From NCBI RefSeq assembly GCF_026210795.1, contig NC_089438.1, forward strand, positions 558,001 to 622,000: 64,000 bases of DNA. Direction: 5' to 3'. Position numbers and translations under genes: made by a program. Positions 38,026 to 51,470 of this stretch are shown here, one piece after another (positions within the stretch are counted from its first letter, which is position 1; every line of letters begins with the position of its first letter). This DNA comes from Rhizophagus irregularis (taxonomy: Eukaryota; Glomeromycota; Glomeromycetes; Glomerales; Glomeraceae). The notes beneath the pieces were generated by a model. It did no database searches. It saw nothing but the letters and a program-made list of their open reading frames with translations, and was not told the origin of the DNA.

Positions 38026-39430
38026 TTATTTAATTTTTGCATTTTTTTAAATTTTTTATTATTTAAATAATTATTTTCATATTTGTGTTTATATATTTAG
38101 TGTAATTATCTGAATTAAATTTGGCTGATCATATTCGGTTTGGATTTTGCAGTTTTCAAAAATTTCTTATTTCAAATAAAGGTTAATAAATAAAATAAAT
38201 TAATTATTATAGAAAAGTTTCATTTTATGTATTTTTATTGTAGTTAATTCAGTTAATATAAATTATGTGAATTGTAATTTCAGAACGTGTTAGACCCAGT
38301 AAAAAAAATCAATCCGTTTTTATTTTCCATCTTTTATCATGGAATTTGTCGAATTATTTACATTTTCTGTGAATGGATCCGGGAAAGGCCCATATTTACA
38401 GAGTTTTTACAGACATAACGGATAAAATTTTTTGTAGGGAGATTGTCTTTTTTAAAAAACATTTGTTAATATTTTTATATAATTTTACACTTTATTCATT
38501 CTTAATTTTTTTACGCCTCATCAAAGGTTAGTAATATGGAAGATATTATGATGATAGACCTCAATTCAAAAAATACATCTATCGATACAAAATTAAATAA
38601 ATATCGTTAAATAATATTTCCTTTGTTTTAAATTTACCTAATTTAAAATTGCATAATAACCTTTTCAAAATTATTATTGATTCATGTATATGCAATAAAA
38701 TTTTCGATATTGGTCAACTTCGTAGTAATAACTTCTCTATATGGATATTATGAAATACCTTACATTTCATCATTTATCATATTTACTAGACAAGGTTCAT
38801 TTAACTAATCATATAATATTATTATTAATCTAAATATTATTTTCCTAGCGTAAAGACAAAAAAAAAGCTTATGTAAAAAATGATCAAACGTCATCATCTA
38901 GTTTTGATTAAAATAAATTTATTAAAATTTTTTATTCAAACTAAATTTATTTTTGATATATAATTTGACAATGGTTTTAGTATAAAGTTTTTTTTATAGG
39001 CTTATTACCACTTTATTTTTGAAAAAAAATTATAATGATATACGCATAACGACTATAACGTATACATTACCGAAAAATTAATATTTTTTACTTGAACTTT
39101 ACAAAGTATTGTCTAAATTTGGACCTGAATCTCCTTATGTAACCATCATTTTAACCATTTCGGGTTAGGTTTATTTTATGATGATCAGCTGATGCTTACG
39201 AATTTTCTTTGTCACAAAATCACAACAATAGTAATGTTTGTATAAAATAGTTGTACAAATAGTAATACAAATGGGTAATACAAATGTGCGCAATTTATTG
39301 AATTTCGTTCAATTCATAAATTTTTTTTTTCTTTTACTTTTAATAATTCTGAAATTTATTTCGAGTAACATAGTTATTTATTTATATAACTAAAATTAAA
39401 ATTATAAATTCACAACTCAAATTAATTAAT
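38026..39430. other. intergenic between E2 variant and kinase
   Basis: AT-rich. A TTTATATAAC element about 45 nt upstream of 39431 could be the TATA box of the kinase gene. No other feature seen. Confidence 0.4.
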
Positions 39431-41273
39431 ATGGATGAAAAGCCAAAAAATTTATGGGAGTATGATGATAAATATCAGGTAATAGCAATTTAATATTTTT
39501 AATAATTATAATTATTTATTGAATTTTTGTAATTAAAAATATTAATAATTTTTTGTCTATTAAAAGAGCCATGTTACAATTTCTACTATTGATTCAACTA
39601 TTGAATCAGAAAATGTAGATGAAAGAATAGTTTATATAGAAGATTTAGAAAAAAGAAGACAAGTATATGGAATATGTGGAGAATGTAAAGAACCTGGCAC
39701 AGGAGAATATTGGTGTCAATCTTGTAATGCTAAAAGATTTAAGGATAACTTTAAAAATTGGACTAGTGGAAATAAACATATTGACGAATTTATACAACAA
39801 TCACAACTTAATGCTGTACATAATGAAAAATGTCTTGAATGGATACCTTTTGAAAAATTTCAAAATGTCACTTATATTGCAGAAGGTGGTTTTGGTAAGA
39901 TTTATTCAGCAGAATGGCTTGAAGGAAATATTGAATATTGGGATATTGAAAATCAAAAGTGGTATAGATATAGTTATAAATGTGCATTAAAAAGTTTGAA
40001 TAATTCTTCTGATATATGTTCAGATTTTTTAAATGAGGTAATTTAAACTTTGTCTTATATATAAAGTTTGTTATTCGCATTTATTTATTAATAAAATTTT
40101 TTCTTTTTGATAATAATTAGATTAAATCTCATCTTCAGATTCATCTTACTGATATTGTTCAATGTTATGGAATTACTCAAGATCCAAATAATAAAGAGTA
40201 TATGATGGTTTTATATTATTGTAGCTTTGGAAATTTGAGAGATTATTTAAATAAATCTAAAAATTATATCAATTACAAATCAAAAATTGATAAATTACAA
40301 CAAATTGCAAGAGGACTTCTAGATGTTCATAATTCTGGGAAAGTTCATAAAGATTTTCATTCAGGCAATATATTATATAATGGTGTTAACAACCCATATA
40401 TAAGTGATTTAGGTATGTGTCAACCAGCAAATATAAAGCAACCAGCTAAAGAAGAAGGAATTTATGGAGTATTACCATATATGGCACCAGAAGTTTTACG
40501 CGGATACCAATATACAAAAGCAGCAGATATTTACTCATTTGGAATAATAATGAATGAATTTCTTTTTGAAGAAATTCCTTTTAATGATATTCCTCATGAT
40601 GAGTTTTTAGCTATTAAAATATGTATGGGACTTAGACCAACAATTTCTAATGATGTACCAAAGTTACTTACAGATTTGATAATAAAATGTTGGGATGCTG
40701 AAATAGAAAATAGACCAACCACTAAAGAATTGTATCAGATATTAACAAAATGGAATGATGAAATTAGAAAATATAGTAAAGGTGGCGAAGATTATGAAGA
40801 TGGTGAATATAGTGAAGATGCTAAAGATAGTGAAAATGGTGACAATAGTCAAAATAGTGAAATATATTCTCAAATAAAAGAATGTGATAAAATTAGAAAA
40901 GAAAGATTCAAAAATAGGTCAAATGTAGATAAATCCAAAAGCTTCCAAACACACCCACAAGCATTTTATACTAGTAGACTTTTAAATTTTAAAAATCTTC
41001 CAAAACCAGTAAATTCTTCAGATTTATTATCATCTTTTCAATTCAGTTCAGGTAATTAAATTTAATTTTTGTTTTAACATGTAATCCACTTTATAATATT
41101 TATGTTATTTTATTTTTATTAGATGCTAATTATACTGCTCAATCAACATCAGATCCAAGTAAGTATCTCTTAATTGTCATTATTGTAATTATTTTATTTA
41201 CATTTGTTAACATTTAAATACTATGAATACATAATATACAGTTTCAGAATGTTTAGATTGTTTAATTAAGTGA
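39431..41273 (+). CDS. TKL-type protein kinase with CxxC N-terminus, shortened tail
   Basis: Exons 39431-39478, 39567-40037, 40121-41051, 41123-41158 and 41242-41273 give 505 residues. Seen in order: MDEKPKNLWEYDDKYQ, CGEC...WCQSC, NWTSGNKHIDEFIQQSQL, Gly loop IAEGGFGKIYSA, CALKSL lysine, VHKDFHSGNIL, SDLGMC, YMAPEVLRG. All catalytic residues are present. A 30-residue acidic Ser/Asp/Glu insertion (40780-40900) separates the kinase domain from the HPQAFYTSRLLNF tail. In the tail exon the frame is shifted relative to the paralogs and stops at TGA 41271-41273. The former last exon is still visible after a TATAG acceptor at about 41346-41390 but is no longer translated. Confidence 0.9.
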
Positions 41274-42034
41274 ATTGGTAAGTTATTATTTATTTGTAAT
41301 TTTACTAATATTTCCTTTCTAATTATCTAATCTATTTTTTTTATAGAACTAAAGGAAATTTGTCAAGATAGTGAATATAATATTGAATGAAGTTTTCTTT
41401 TACATGAAAGTTAGAGTTAAAGGGTTTAAATTATTAGTTTGTGTGTTTGAAGTTGGCTTTACTTTTATTTTTCTTTTATTATTATCAGTTATGCTTTATA
41501 AATTATTATCTTTAGTTTTTTTATTTACGTACTAGTATATTATATTATATATACAGTAGATTTATTGGATTTATATTTACGAATATTCTATATAAATAAA
41601 GATTTTAAATTTTTTTATGCATATTTGATGATTATTATTTGATCATTTAAATGTAAAACTGTAATATTTGAAACTACCAATATTTCACTCAATGTATTTA
41701 AATGTTTTGGTTGGGCTGATAGTTTTTTAGGCTGCGCCTCATTTTCAACCTACCTTTAAATAACAACTGTATCTAAAGATTAATCAGCTTAATAGTTGAG
41801 TAATATATAAATTTTACATTTCATATGGAGTTTAGAAGCTTATTTATTTTCCACCTGTTTAAATATTAATAATTTTCCTTTTTATACTAATATATTTGAG
41901 ATATATTTGATCAATAATTAAATTTAAATTTAAAATAAGATATCTAAAATAGGACATTAGTAAGACTATGTAATTGTTTAAATAATAAAATTTAAATAAT
42001 AAAAATGTCAATAAAGAAAAAATATTATAATATT
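41274..42034. other. intergenic, 3' flanks of convergent genes
   Basis: It contains the untranslated remains of the last exon of the upstream kinase gene (to about 41390), then AT-rich sequence up to the minus-strand E2 relic. Confidence 0.45.
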
Positions 42035-42779
42035 TCATTTAGCGTATTTATGAGTCCATTTACTGACAGTAGCTTCATAACGATTACGATCATTCTTTTA
42101 CAATTGAGATATTTCAGGTATTAAATAACAATCTAATTTATTGATAAATTATTTTTAGTTGAAATTAATCAGATCATTCAATAAAATAATGAACATAAAA
42201 AAGCGAATTATAATACATGGGTTTGGATCTCTCAGCAATTGACAAATTCCTGAGAGTACTTGATAGAATAAAAGATTTGATTAATTTTTTTTTAAATAAT
42301 AAAAAGTTCCACATATAATAAATTATTATTACTCCTAGAAATGGTAATTGCTGGAATGCTGGTGACCATTGGTCCCTCAAGAAATCCACGCACTATCAGT
42401 AATATTCGGATGATAGATTCTTGTTGTAACTTCACCTGTATATAACAAATTTAGCACGTGAGTCAATTGAATCATGCTATTAAACAATTATACAAGCAAA
42501 AGTATACCTCTGGTGGTTTGAATAGATAATCACGCACTAGGAAAACGAGAATATCAAGATAAAATATACCTCTAGAGTATGAAGTATCCCTCTAATCCAA
42601 ATTATTATACTGTTAATATTCAAGCGAAAGTTATTATAATTTTTACATATGAAGTTTAAAAGTGATAAAATATTACTTACGAGACCTATAATTGATGCCA
42701 ATGAAAAAGATCATCATCGAACATCGATAGGACCAGCACTAAAAGATGACGGTGGGTCACGACCTAGCTCATATAATTC
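42035..42779 (-). pseudogene. UBE2D-like E2 pseudogene
   Basis: Read on the minus strand: exon 2 from 42779 (ELYELGRDPPSSFSAGPID) is broken by a 7-nt insertion and a later deletion. Exon 3, about 42590-42515, gives SYSRGIFYLDI and ends at FKPPE before a GTATAC donor. Exon 4, about 42420-42330, keeps YHPN and, in another frame, CVDFLRDQWSPAF, so the active-site Cys survives but the frame does not. The last exon, 42120-42035, has KNDRNRYEAT preceded by a TAA in place of a Tyr codon. No first exon was found. It is closest to a functional-type E2 in sequence but cannot be translated. Confidence 0.85.
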
Positions 42780-43299
42780 CTAATATTAAATATATATTTA
42801 AAGAATAAAAATTAAATAAATTAATTAGTTACAATTGAAAAAAGTAGCTTTTTTTTAGCACGTAAAAGTTCTAAAATGAATTTCATTTATGTACTACACA
42901 AATATATGAATTTTTATATTAGCCCTTTATAGTAATTATCGCTTTATTTGTTTAAGTTAATTTATAATTTTACTGTCATAATGAAATTTTTATCCGATTG
43001 TCTGGTACTGCATCACATTTTAATTCAACGTTGTGTCTTAAAAAAAGGACTTACATAATTATTATTCATGCATTTAAAATGTTAAATCTTTTACGCTAAA
43101 AATAATCTACTTACTCATATGTATTGGTTTATGCATAAAAATTTTTTTTAAAAAAAATGAACAATTAATAAATATTAACGGGAAGCTATGATTATTATGA
43201 TTCTTTAATTTAATAAATAAACGATTGAATAAGATGACCTATAGAGTAGCACAATTTGAAAAGCGCAATAAACATTACGAGAATAAACATTTTATAAAA

Positions 43300-43412
43300 A
43301 TATTCGAGAAATTGGAACTAGTTTTGGAAATGTTTATCGTGTAAAGTGGAAAAATTTTTGCATTAAAATCTCTTCTTAATATTGATGAAAATACCATTAA
43401 AGGACTTGTGAT
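43300..43412 (+). pseudogene. kinase N-lobe relic
   Basis: The frame IREIGTSFGNVYRVKWKN is a Gly-rich-loop segment of a TKL kinase. It is followed after a 1-nt shift by ALKSLLNIDENTIKG, the segment with the catalytic Lys. Neither the start nor the C-lobe was found. The flanks (42780-43299 and 43413-43900) show nothing else recognisable. Confidence 0.6.
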
Positions 43413-43919
43413 TATTATTTTACGTTTGTTCATATTACCAATAGTATATGATTGTCCCTTTAATTTACGACAAAAACCATTATAATCAAATATTTTTCGT
43501 AATGAATTTCTTTTCAGAATATTTTCACATAAAATTTTACTGTATATAGACCGAACTATTTGATCGATTTAAAATTTATAGGCAATAATATGTTTCTCAA
43601 TAATGTTCTTAATAGTACAACTTATTACTTAAATTTTCGTAAGCAAATCCACTAGATAATAAAAACAATGTCTTTATAGGTTTATCAGTTGATATTGTAA
43701 AGAAAAGTGATTTTCAGAAAATTCATGATATTTTAATATTATTCATTATAACATAAGTTTGAGTTAACTTGAAATTATATAATTATATAATTGGCATGAG
43801 TAATCCCAAAAGTTGGCCCTTATTTCAAATTATAATTTAGTCCAAAAAAGTCTCATTAATTTTTCTAACAATTGTTATTTTAATTCAAGAAAATTCATAT
43901 ACGGTAAAAATTCAAATAA

Positions 43920-44263
43920 TCAGTGAATTTAAATTTCAACAAGGAACTAATTCCTGAAGATTAAATTCGTTGGCAGCAATTAAGATCTTAATAATATCTG
44001 AAAGTTCATATACTTCTAAAGAAAGATTTCAATAAAATTGAAAATATATGTAAGACAATAATATTAGGTAATTTAATATTTGTTAAGGTTCCATCATTTT
44101 TCTTCTTATTATCCAACAAAATTCTTCTTAATTAAGGAGAACGATAATTTAAAATAACGATATGAGCCCGAAATATTTCAATTGTAATATCATAATATTC
44201 TTCATCGTTTAATATTTCAAACAAATTTTGCGATAATATTGGCAAAAGTTTATTGTCAACCAT
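43920..44263 (-). pseudogene. BTB-domain protein pseudogene
   Basis: From ATG at 44263 the minus strand reads MVDNKLLPILSQNLFEILND, EEYYDITIEIFRAHIVILNY and RSP, then a stop where Tyr is expected. It goes on in frame with LRRILLDNKKKNDGTLTNIK. Further down, LEVYELSDIIKILIAANEFN is recognisable with more stops. This is the BTB module of the large Glomeromycotina BTB family, normally followed by a TLDc or other domain. About eight residues expected before IFRAH are missing, and no C-terminal domain was found. Confidence 0.7.
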
Positions 44264-45286
44264 TATAATTTTGAAACAAGTGAAAATTGTATACATGATT
44301 GAGAACAAATTGCGTCATTATTACCCGAGGTTATTAATCACATCATTTTGTAATTCCGGTTTACGGTCAGCTTTTTTTGGCCCGTACTTCAGTTTAACCT
44401 TGGATTATTGTTGGCACTTGGTAAATAATCTTTCTGAACCAATACTAAATTTTTTTTTTGATCCATTAAACAATAACCTTACAAATTGATATTTTCCAAT
44501 TGTCTAGTAAACATTTCTTAACCTTATTTATTTATTTATTAATCAGAATAGCAATTCTAAAGGCAAAGATAAAATCTAGAACTAGAATATAATTAAGCAA
44601 TTTCTAACATTAAATTTTTTGAAATTTTTTTTTTCGCTATTATAATTCAAAATTCTAATTAACATTAGTTTTCTGTAGAACAGTTTAAAAATTGTTTACA
44701 AATTATGCTTTATCTTTATTAAAATGTGGATGATTTTTTTTTTTGCTTTTCAATAATTAGTTGAATTTGTAATTTTATTGATTTTTATTTGTTTGATAAA
44801 TTATAATTTATAAGGTCATAGTGGAAGAATAGAAGTAGGAGTAGGAATGATATTAGATAAGTCTTATTACTTAATTTATACCTGTTATTTCATCATTTTA
44901 TATTTATTCAATTTGTTAATTAAATAAAATCTTTAAAATTAAACGATTTTTAACCTTATTTAAAAGAATAATTTTTAATTAGGAATTTGACTTTTATGCG
45001 GGATGCATAAATTGCATCCCATGCATAGTAATTCTGATATACATGGGTATTTAAATTATTTAATAAATACATCATAATTGTCTCATGCGCAGCTTTTTTT
45101 GATACGCGTCTAAATTTAGACTTTTTTATTTCACATGATCACGTGTTTAAATTATATTATACTTTTTTTCCCAACGATTATCATCTTTCCTCTTCCCCTC
45201 TCTTCCTCTCTTCCTATCTCCCCTCTTCTTCTCTAGTCTCTCCTCTCAACCTCTTTCTCCCACTTATAAATTTTATTACAACTAAA
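44264..45286. other. intergenic, no recognised gene
   Basis: A 78-codon frame at 44253-44489 overlaps the start of the BTB relic on the other strand and is not supported. A CT-rich leader (45175-45270), of the kind seen before transcribed genes in this DNA, precedes the FAR1 relic. Confidence 0.4.
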
Positions 45287-45630
45287 ATGAGTGACTCCGA
45301 ATTTATGTCAAGCGATGATGAAATTTTCGATGAGGCTTTTGATAATGATTTTATTGAAAATATTCCTAATGACAGTGACTCTGATGGTGAAGATAATGGT
45401 GGTTCCTCCAATGAAACTCTGAAATTGGAAGTTGGGATGGCTTTTCTCACCTGGAAGATTGCATTTAACCACATCAAGCAATAAGCTTATCAACAGGGCT
45501 TTGGCATACGCAAAGGAAGATCAGAAAAAAATAGAATCTAAATTAAGAAAACAAACAATTGTATGTTTTTGTGAAGGAGTTTATAATAATCAATCAAAAA
45601 GGAAAGAAAAGGAAAACATCATTGTAATTT
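45287..45630 (+). pseudogene. FAR1-type/MULE transposase N-terminal relic
   Basis: ATG 45287 opens an acidic N-terminus (MSDSEFMSSDDEIFDEAFDN) followed by LKLEVGMAFLTWKIAFNHIK, the start of the FAR1-like DNA-binding region found in many Rhizophagus MULE-derived proteins. A TAA interrupts after KQ. The sequence AYQQGFGIRKGRSEKNRI continues in the same frame. A frame change then leads to KKQTIVCFCEGVYNNQSK, ending at a TAA near 45630. No transposase core follows. A perfect 54-bp palindrome lies directly downstream. Confidence 0.65.
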
Positions 45631-45638
45631 AATGGCTC

Positions 45639-45692
45639 AAATCACTACTGTAATTCAAGCCGCTGCAGCGGCTTGAATTACAGTAGTGATTT
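45639..45692. other. perfect 54-bp palindrome
   Basis: Two 27-nt halves are exact complements and meet at CCGCTG|CAGCGG (45665/45666). Transcribed RNA would form an uninterrupted 25-bp hairpin. It begins a few bases after the end of the FAR1 relic, so it could be a terminator-like structure, a transposon end-to-end junction or an sRNA source. Confidence 0.9.
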
Positions 45693-46862
45693 GATCGGCT
45701 CCCTTCGGTCGCCTGTTTGCATTTTAATAGTATTTTAATAGTATGAGCTTATCTTTGATACTTTTTCGGCATATAATTTAATTAATAGAAAAAATAATTT
45801 TTTTATGTAATAGAAGGGATGCGTACAGAAATACATATGCATTGTTTTATTTTTAGAAAATTTATTTAAATTTTTTTACCAGTGCGTAAAATATTCAAAA
45901 ATCGAAAATTTTATATATAATATATGCACCCTACAATTTATGCAGGTGCGTAGAAAATAAAAACCTTTTTTAATTTAGCATTGCCGTCGGCTGATTTTCG
46001 TATCTAGAATTTTCCAAAAATCGGCCAAATTTTTAAGCCCTAGTTCAGCCTAAACTGTCATGCTATTTCCGACCGAATTGGATCGTATCGATATACATAT
46101 TATTTTTACACATTTTTAATAAACTTTACTAATAATAATAAATTAAGTAATACTTTTCTAAAATTAAAATATTGTCAAATTCTACATCATGACATTTTAT
46201 AATTTAACTAATTTAAAATAAAAAATTAGGTAAGAATTCTTTAAAATACTATTTATTTATTTTTTTTGTTAAATTCTAGGTGAAATGAATTTTGATCATT
46301 GAATTTGCTGCGTCACAATACTTACACATGTGATTGGATATTTTCGAAAGCCTAACGCTGGCCGTTTGATCACGTGTTCGTACATAAACCCTGCATAACT
46401 CTGGCCAAACTTGGGAAATCATCCGTGTGCCGTAACCGATTTAAATTACAACAAATATTAATTTATGAATTTTTCATTATTTAAAACTTTTACTTTATAA
46501 ATTTAAAATAATATTTTTCGTACAAATATTAATACTTTTAATTAATGAATGTAAACATTTTGTATTGTTTATCACGTAAGTCTCATTAACGCTATTTTTA
46601 TTATTAAAAAAATCAAAATATTAAAATTTAAAAACATAAATAACAATAAAATGTGAAACACATTTATAAGAGAACTCCAGTCCAGGTTCAGGCAGGGCTA
46701 AGGTTTTCATACTTATAATTCTCGGGCTGGACCGAGTTGACACAAAATTAATGATTAAATCTGAGCCGGGTCGGATGCTAAATATAAATGCAGGCCTCTA
46801 TAAGTAATAACTAGTATAAATTAGTTAGCTGTTTGATTTTATAAAAAGAAATGAAAACTCAT
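45693..46862. other. intergenic with GC-rich repeat at 46680-46800
   Basis: AT-rich. At about 46680-46800 GC-rich words (CAGGCAGGGC, CTCGGGCTGGACCG, GAGCCGGGTCGG) resemble, in reverse orientation, the patch at 11010-11090. Nothing else recognised. Confidence 0.4.
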
Positions 46863-48645
46863 TCAGTATTATTTTCGCCATCTTGATTAATTTCATTAAG
46901 ATCTATAAAACAAATAAATAAATATCATATTAACAAAACAAAAAAAAAAATAAGAATAAATAACATATTACCTGATTCATTTAATTGACAATCAAAACCC
47001 TCCGAAACTATTAATAATAAAAATAACGTTAAAAAAGTCTGAATATTTTTAATTATATTAATTATATTAACTATCAATAAATATTAATTACTTACATAAT
47101 GGTGATAGAATAACATCTACTAAAAAACAAAGTTGTTAATAATGCAAATTTGTTTTATGTTATCAAAATAAATTAAATTAAATTACCTGAATTTACTGGT
47201 TCTGGAAGATTTTTGAAATTTAAAAGTCTACTAGTATAGATTGCTTGTGGATGTGTTTGAATGTTATTGGATCTTTTTTCACTTGTTCTGTTTAATTTGA
47301 TCTTATTATCATATTCATCTATTTGAGAATAAATATCACTATCTTCATATTCATCATTATACCATTTATTTAATTTTTGATAAAATTCTTTAGCAGTTGG
47401 TCTATTTTCGGCTTTAGCATCCCAACTTGGTAATCAAATCTGCGAGTAGTTTTGGTGTATATTTGAAAATATTTGGTCTAAATCCTTTACATATTTTGAT
47501 AGCTAAAACATGATCATGAGGAATATTGTTATAAGGAGTTTTTTCAGACATATATTCATTCATCATTATTCCAAATGAATAAATATCAGATGCTTTTGTA
47601 TACTGATATCCACGTAAAACTTCTGGTGCCATATAAGGTAATACTCCATAAATTCCTTCTTTTTTTGCTGATTGACTCCCATTATTTACTGGTTGGCACA
47701 TTCCCAAATCACTTATATAAGGATATGAAGTAAATAATATATTTCCTGAATGTAAATCTTTATGAACTTTTCCAGCATTATGGATATCTAGAAGTCCATT
47801 TGTAATTCGTATTAAATTTCCAATTTTTGAATAATAATTTGGTTCATAATTCAGATAGTAATTTCTCAGATTTCCGCCTTTACAATATTTCAAAACCATC
47901 ATATAATCTTTGGTATTTGGATCTTGAGTTATTCCGTAACATTGAATGATATCATAGAGATAAATCTGAAGATGAGTTTTAATCTAATAAAAGCATTGAA
48001 AAGAAAAGTTTTAAAATACAGTAACTAAAATTAATTACATTTTTATTTTAATTACCTCATTTAAAAATTCTGTACTTATACAAGATGAGTTATCCAAACT
48101 TTTTAATGCAACTTTTTCCACATTTTTATCCCTTTTCCATTTTTGATTTTCAATATCCCAAGAAGTAATATATCCTTCAGGCCATTCGGCTGAATAAATT
48201 TTACCAAATCCACCTCTGGTAATATAAGTAATATCTTTAAAATTTTCAAAAGGTACCCATTCAAGATATTTTTTATGATGCACAGCATTGAGTTGTGATT
48301 GCTGTATAAATTCATCAATATCTTTGTTTCCACTAGTCCAATTTTTAAAGTTATCCTTAAATCTTTTAGCATTACAAGGTTGACACCATTTTTCACCTGT
48401 ACCAGGTTCGTTACATTCCCCACATATTCCATACACTTGTTTTCTTTTTTCTAAATCTTTTATATGAACTATTTTTTTATCTGCCTCTTCTGCTGATTCA
48501 GAAATTGAACTAATAGTAGAAATTGTAACATGTTTCTTTTAAAATAAATGATTAAAAAAGTATTATTATTCAAAATTTAATGATGTAATTAATGATAAAA
48601 TGATTGTTTTACCTGATATTTATAAGAATCAACAAAACCTTCCAT
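46863..48645 (-). pseudogene. TKL-type protein kinase gene with frameshift in the C-lobe
   Basis: Exons 48645-48613, 48535-48056 and 47983 onward encode the same architecture as the paralogs: CGEC...WCQPC, NWTSGNKDIDEFIQQSQL, ITRGGFGKIYSA, VALKSL, VHKDLHSGNIL, SDLGMC, YMAPEVLRG. At about 47427 the sequence reads ACCAAGTTGGGATGC where the paralogs have AAGTGTTGGGATGC. Two bases are lost, and translation ends at LGC plus stop (47414). The rest of the C-lobe and the tail (HPQAIYTSRLLNF, then small exons ending at 46863) remain open in the shifted frame, so the lesion is young or a sequencing error. The original start (ATG 48674) is also out of frame with the next exon; the used ATG would be 48645. 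Confidence 0.8.
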
Positions 48646-49179
48646 AAATTTCTTTTATTTTCTTTTGGATCCATTTTTGATATTTCCATACTAAATTAAT
48701 TGAATTGTATATTGAATTAATAAAGATAACATTAACCGTAAAATGAAATGTGAAAAATTTTTAAATTGGTTTATTCACAATAAGCCTTTGTGCAACATGT
48801 GTAACATTCAAAATCTACATACAGTAATAGTAATATTTTATCGACTTTATATATATATTTTTTTTTTTACACTTTTTCCGAAATTGAGCATAAAAGAATT
48901 AACAATGCTATTATTAGAAAAGATTTAAAAGATTTAAAATTATACACTTTTTTAACTGCGGAAACCATCATTCATTCTTTTTTTGTCCAACGCTAAACGA
49001 ACTGCAGAAAATTTATTTAATGGTGCACTAAAAAAAATATTTTGTTGATCTTGGTAGTAAAAAATTCTTTTTAGGATTTATTAAATTGATGGGCGTACAA
49101 CATGTGTTAATTAACTTAAGTAACACGTTTTACTAAAATTAAAATTCTTTTTTACTTTCTTCAGTTACTAAATAACGAA
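48646..49179. other. divergent promoter region between kinase and E2 gene
   Basis: About 530 bp between the minus-strand kinase start and the plus-strand E2 start. AT-rich with a TATATATATTTTTTT run near 48847. No gene; the 61-codon frame at 48743-48928 is not supported. Confidence 0.4.
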
Positions 49180-50111
<932 letters not shown>

Positions 50112-51079
50112 CTTCAGTATACAATTTTGTTGTTCTGTTTGTGTTTTTATATTTAGCATTGTATCTTACGGAATTCCTTGTTATCAATATTAGTGCTATT
50201 ATCTGAATTGAATTAGGTCCATCCGTATATACAGTATGTTATCATATATACAGTACAATACAATATTTTGTTCTTCGTTTTACGATTAATATTTCACTTA
50301 CAGTAAATCCAATAATGTAATCAAATCTAGTTTTATTGAATAATATTACAGATAATGGCAATGAATTAATAAAGATTATAGGAAATTATTAAAAAAAAAA
50401 AAATTTTGGTTAGTTAGCGTCGAATCCTTAAGTTTTCATGATTTCTCCTAACTAGAGCCTTGAATTAATAGTCTGATCACAAACTTGAAGTTTTTAAATA
50501 TTTGTAAGGCCATTTCAACTTAAGATTTCTTTTAACATAACCTCGCTTCCCACTGATTTTCAAAAAACCCGATGAAAAAAATAAAATTTTAGGCCGAAAT
50601 TATAAAATTTGGCCAGAATTACAAAACGAAATTATAAATCACATGACATATACAGTACATGATTCTGGTGATGATTTTGATCACGTTCTATCCTCCACAA
50701 GTTGTGGTTAAAGAATTGGCTTGGAGTAATTTTATCACTTTTATCATATACTATCAAACCAAAAATGAGGAAAGTGGTTAAAATTTAAAATATATAATAC
50801 AATCAACACCATCCTTCCATATTTACATGTTTTAATATGTAATTACGGTATGACAATAATGAGAGCACTATTAAAATCTCCATTGATCTTGATAATGAAA
50901 GAATTTTTTTTTAGGACTAAAAAGGCACTAAAAAAGCGTACAGTATTTGCATGTTAGGTAGCTTAAAAAGACGACCTTATCAGTTCCCACGTTTTTTTTA
51001 TTAAATAAATTTAATCTTTAAATAGTTAAAATCAACGTTACTTAAAAAATATAATTGTTATACCGTTATATCATTAAAA
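50112..51079. other. intergenic
   Basis: AT-rich. Around 50590-50640 are two copies of a GGCCGAAATTA/GGCCAGAATTA word that recurs elsewhere in the window. No gene. Confidence 0.4.
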
Positions 51080-51470
51080 CTTATTGCCTTGTAAAAGATC
51101 CTGAAATAGAGGATTATATATTAGTAATGAGATACGCGCAAGTATCTACAAAAGATCTTACAAATATTACGCGAAATAAACATTTTCAGAAGGGGAATAT
51201 ATTTTAAATTTTAGACTTGACAATTCCATAGTGTAAGCATATTATTAATTCAAATGATATTTATGGATATTAATATGGAATTGAAGATTTATTATCACAA
51301 GCTGTATTGTAAAGTAATAAATCATCAAATAATGAGATATGTATATGGAGTAATACTTTAATTGTACCAGAAATCTTTAAAGGCTCCGAATTTTTTAAGG
51401 AAACTTATATATAAATATATTGGGTATAATTATGTTGGGAACTTATAATAGGTTATAAAACTCAAGATGA
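51080..51470 (+). pseudogene. degraded kinase domain fragment
   Basis: Pieces of a TKL kinase are recognisable in order but with stops and frameshifts: CLVKDPEIEDYILVMRYAQ (hinge region) near 51085-51140, GNIL-like sequence near 51197, IYGVIL then VAPEIFKG near 51335-51385, and IIMLGTY (compare GIIMWEL) near 51425-51450. No start or tail was found. Confidence 0.6.

Noticed and set aside
42174-42389. 71-residue minus-strand frame as its own gene
   Set aside because: It is exon 4 of a broken E2 gene read in a shifted frame (DFLRDQWSPAF).
45143-45484. Longer FAR1 frame starting at 45143
   Set aside because: Its first ~48 codons translate the CT-rich leader into Ser/Leu/Pro. The family-like start is the ATG at 45287. 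The antisense frames at 45214-45493 are shadows.
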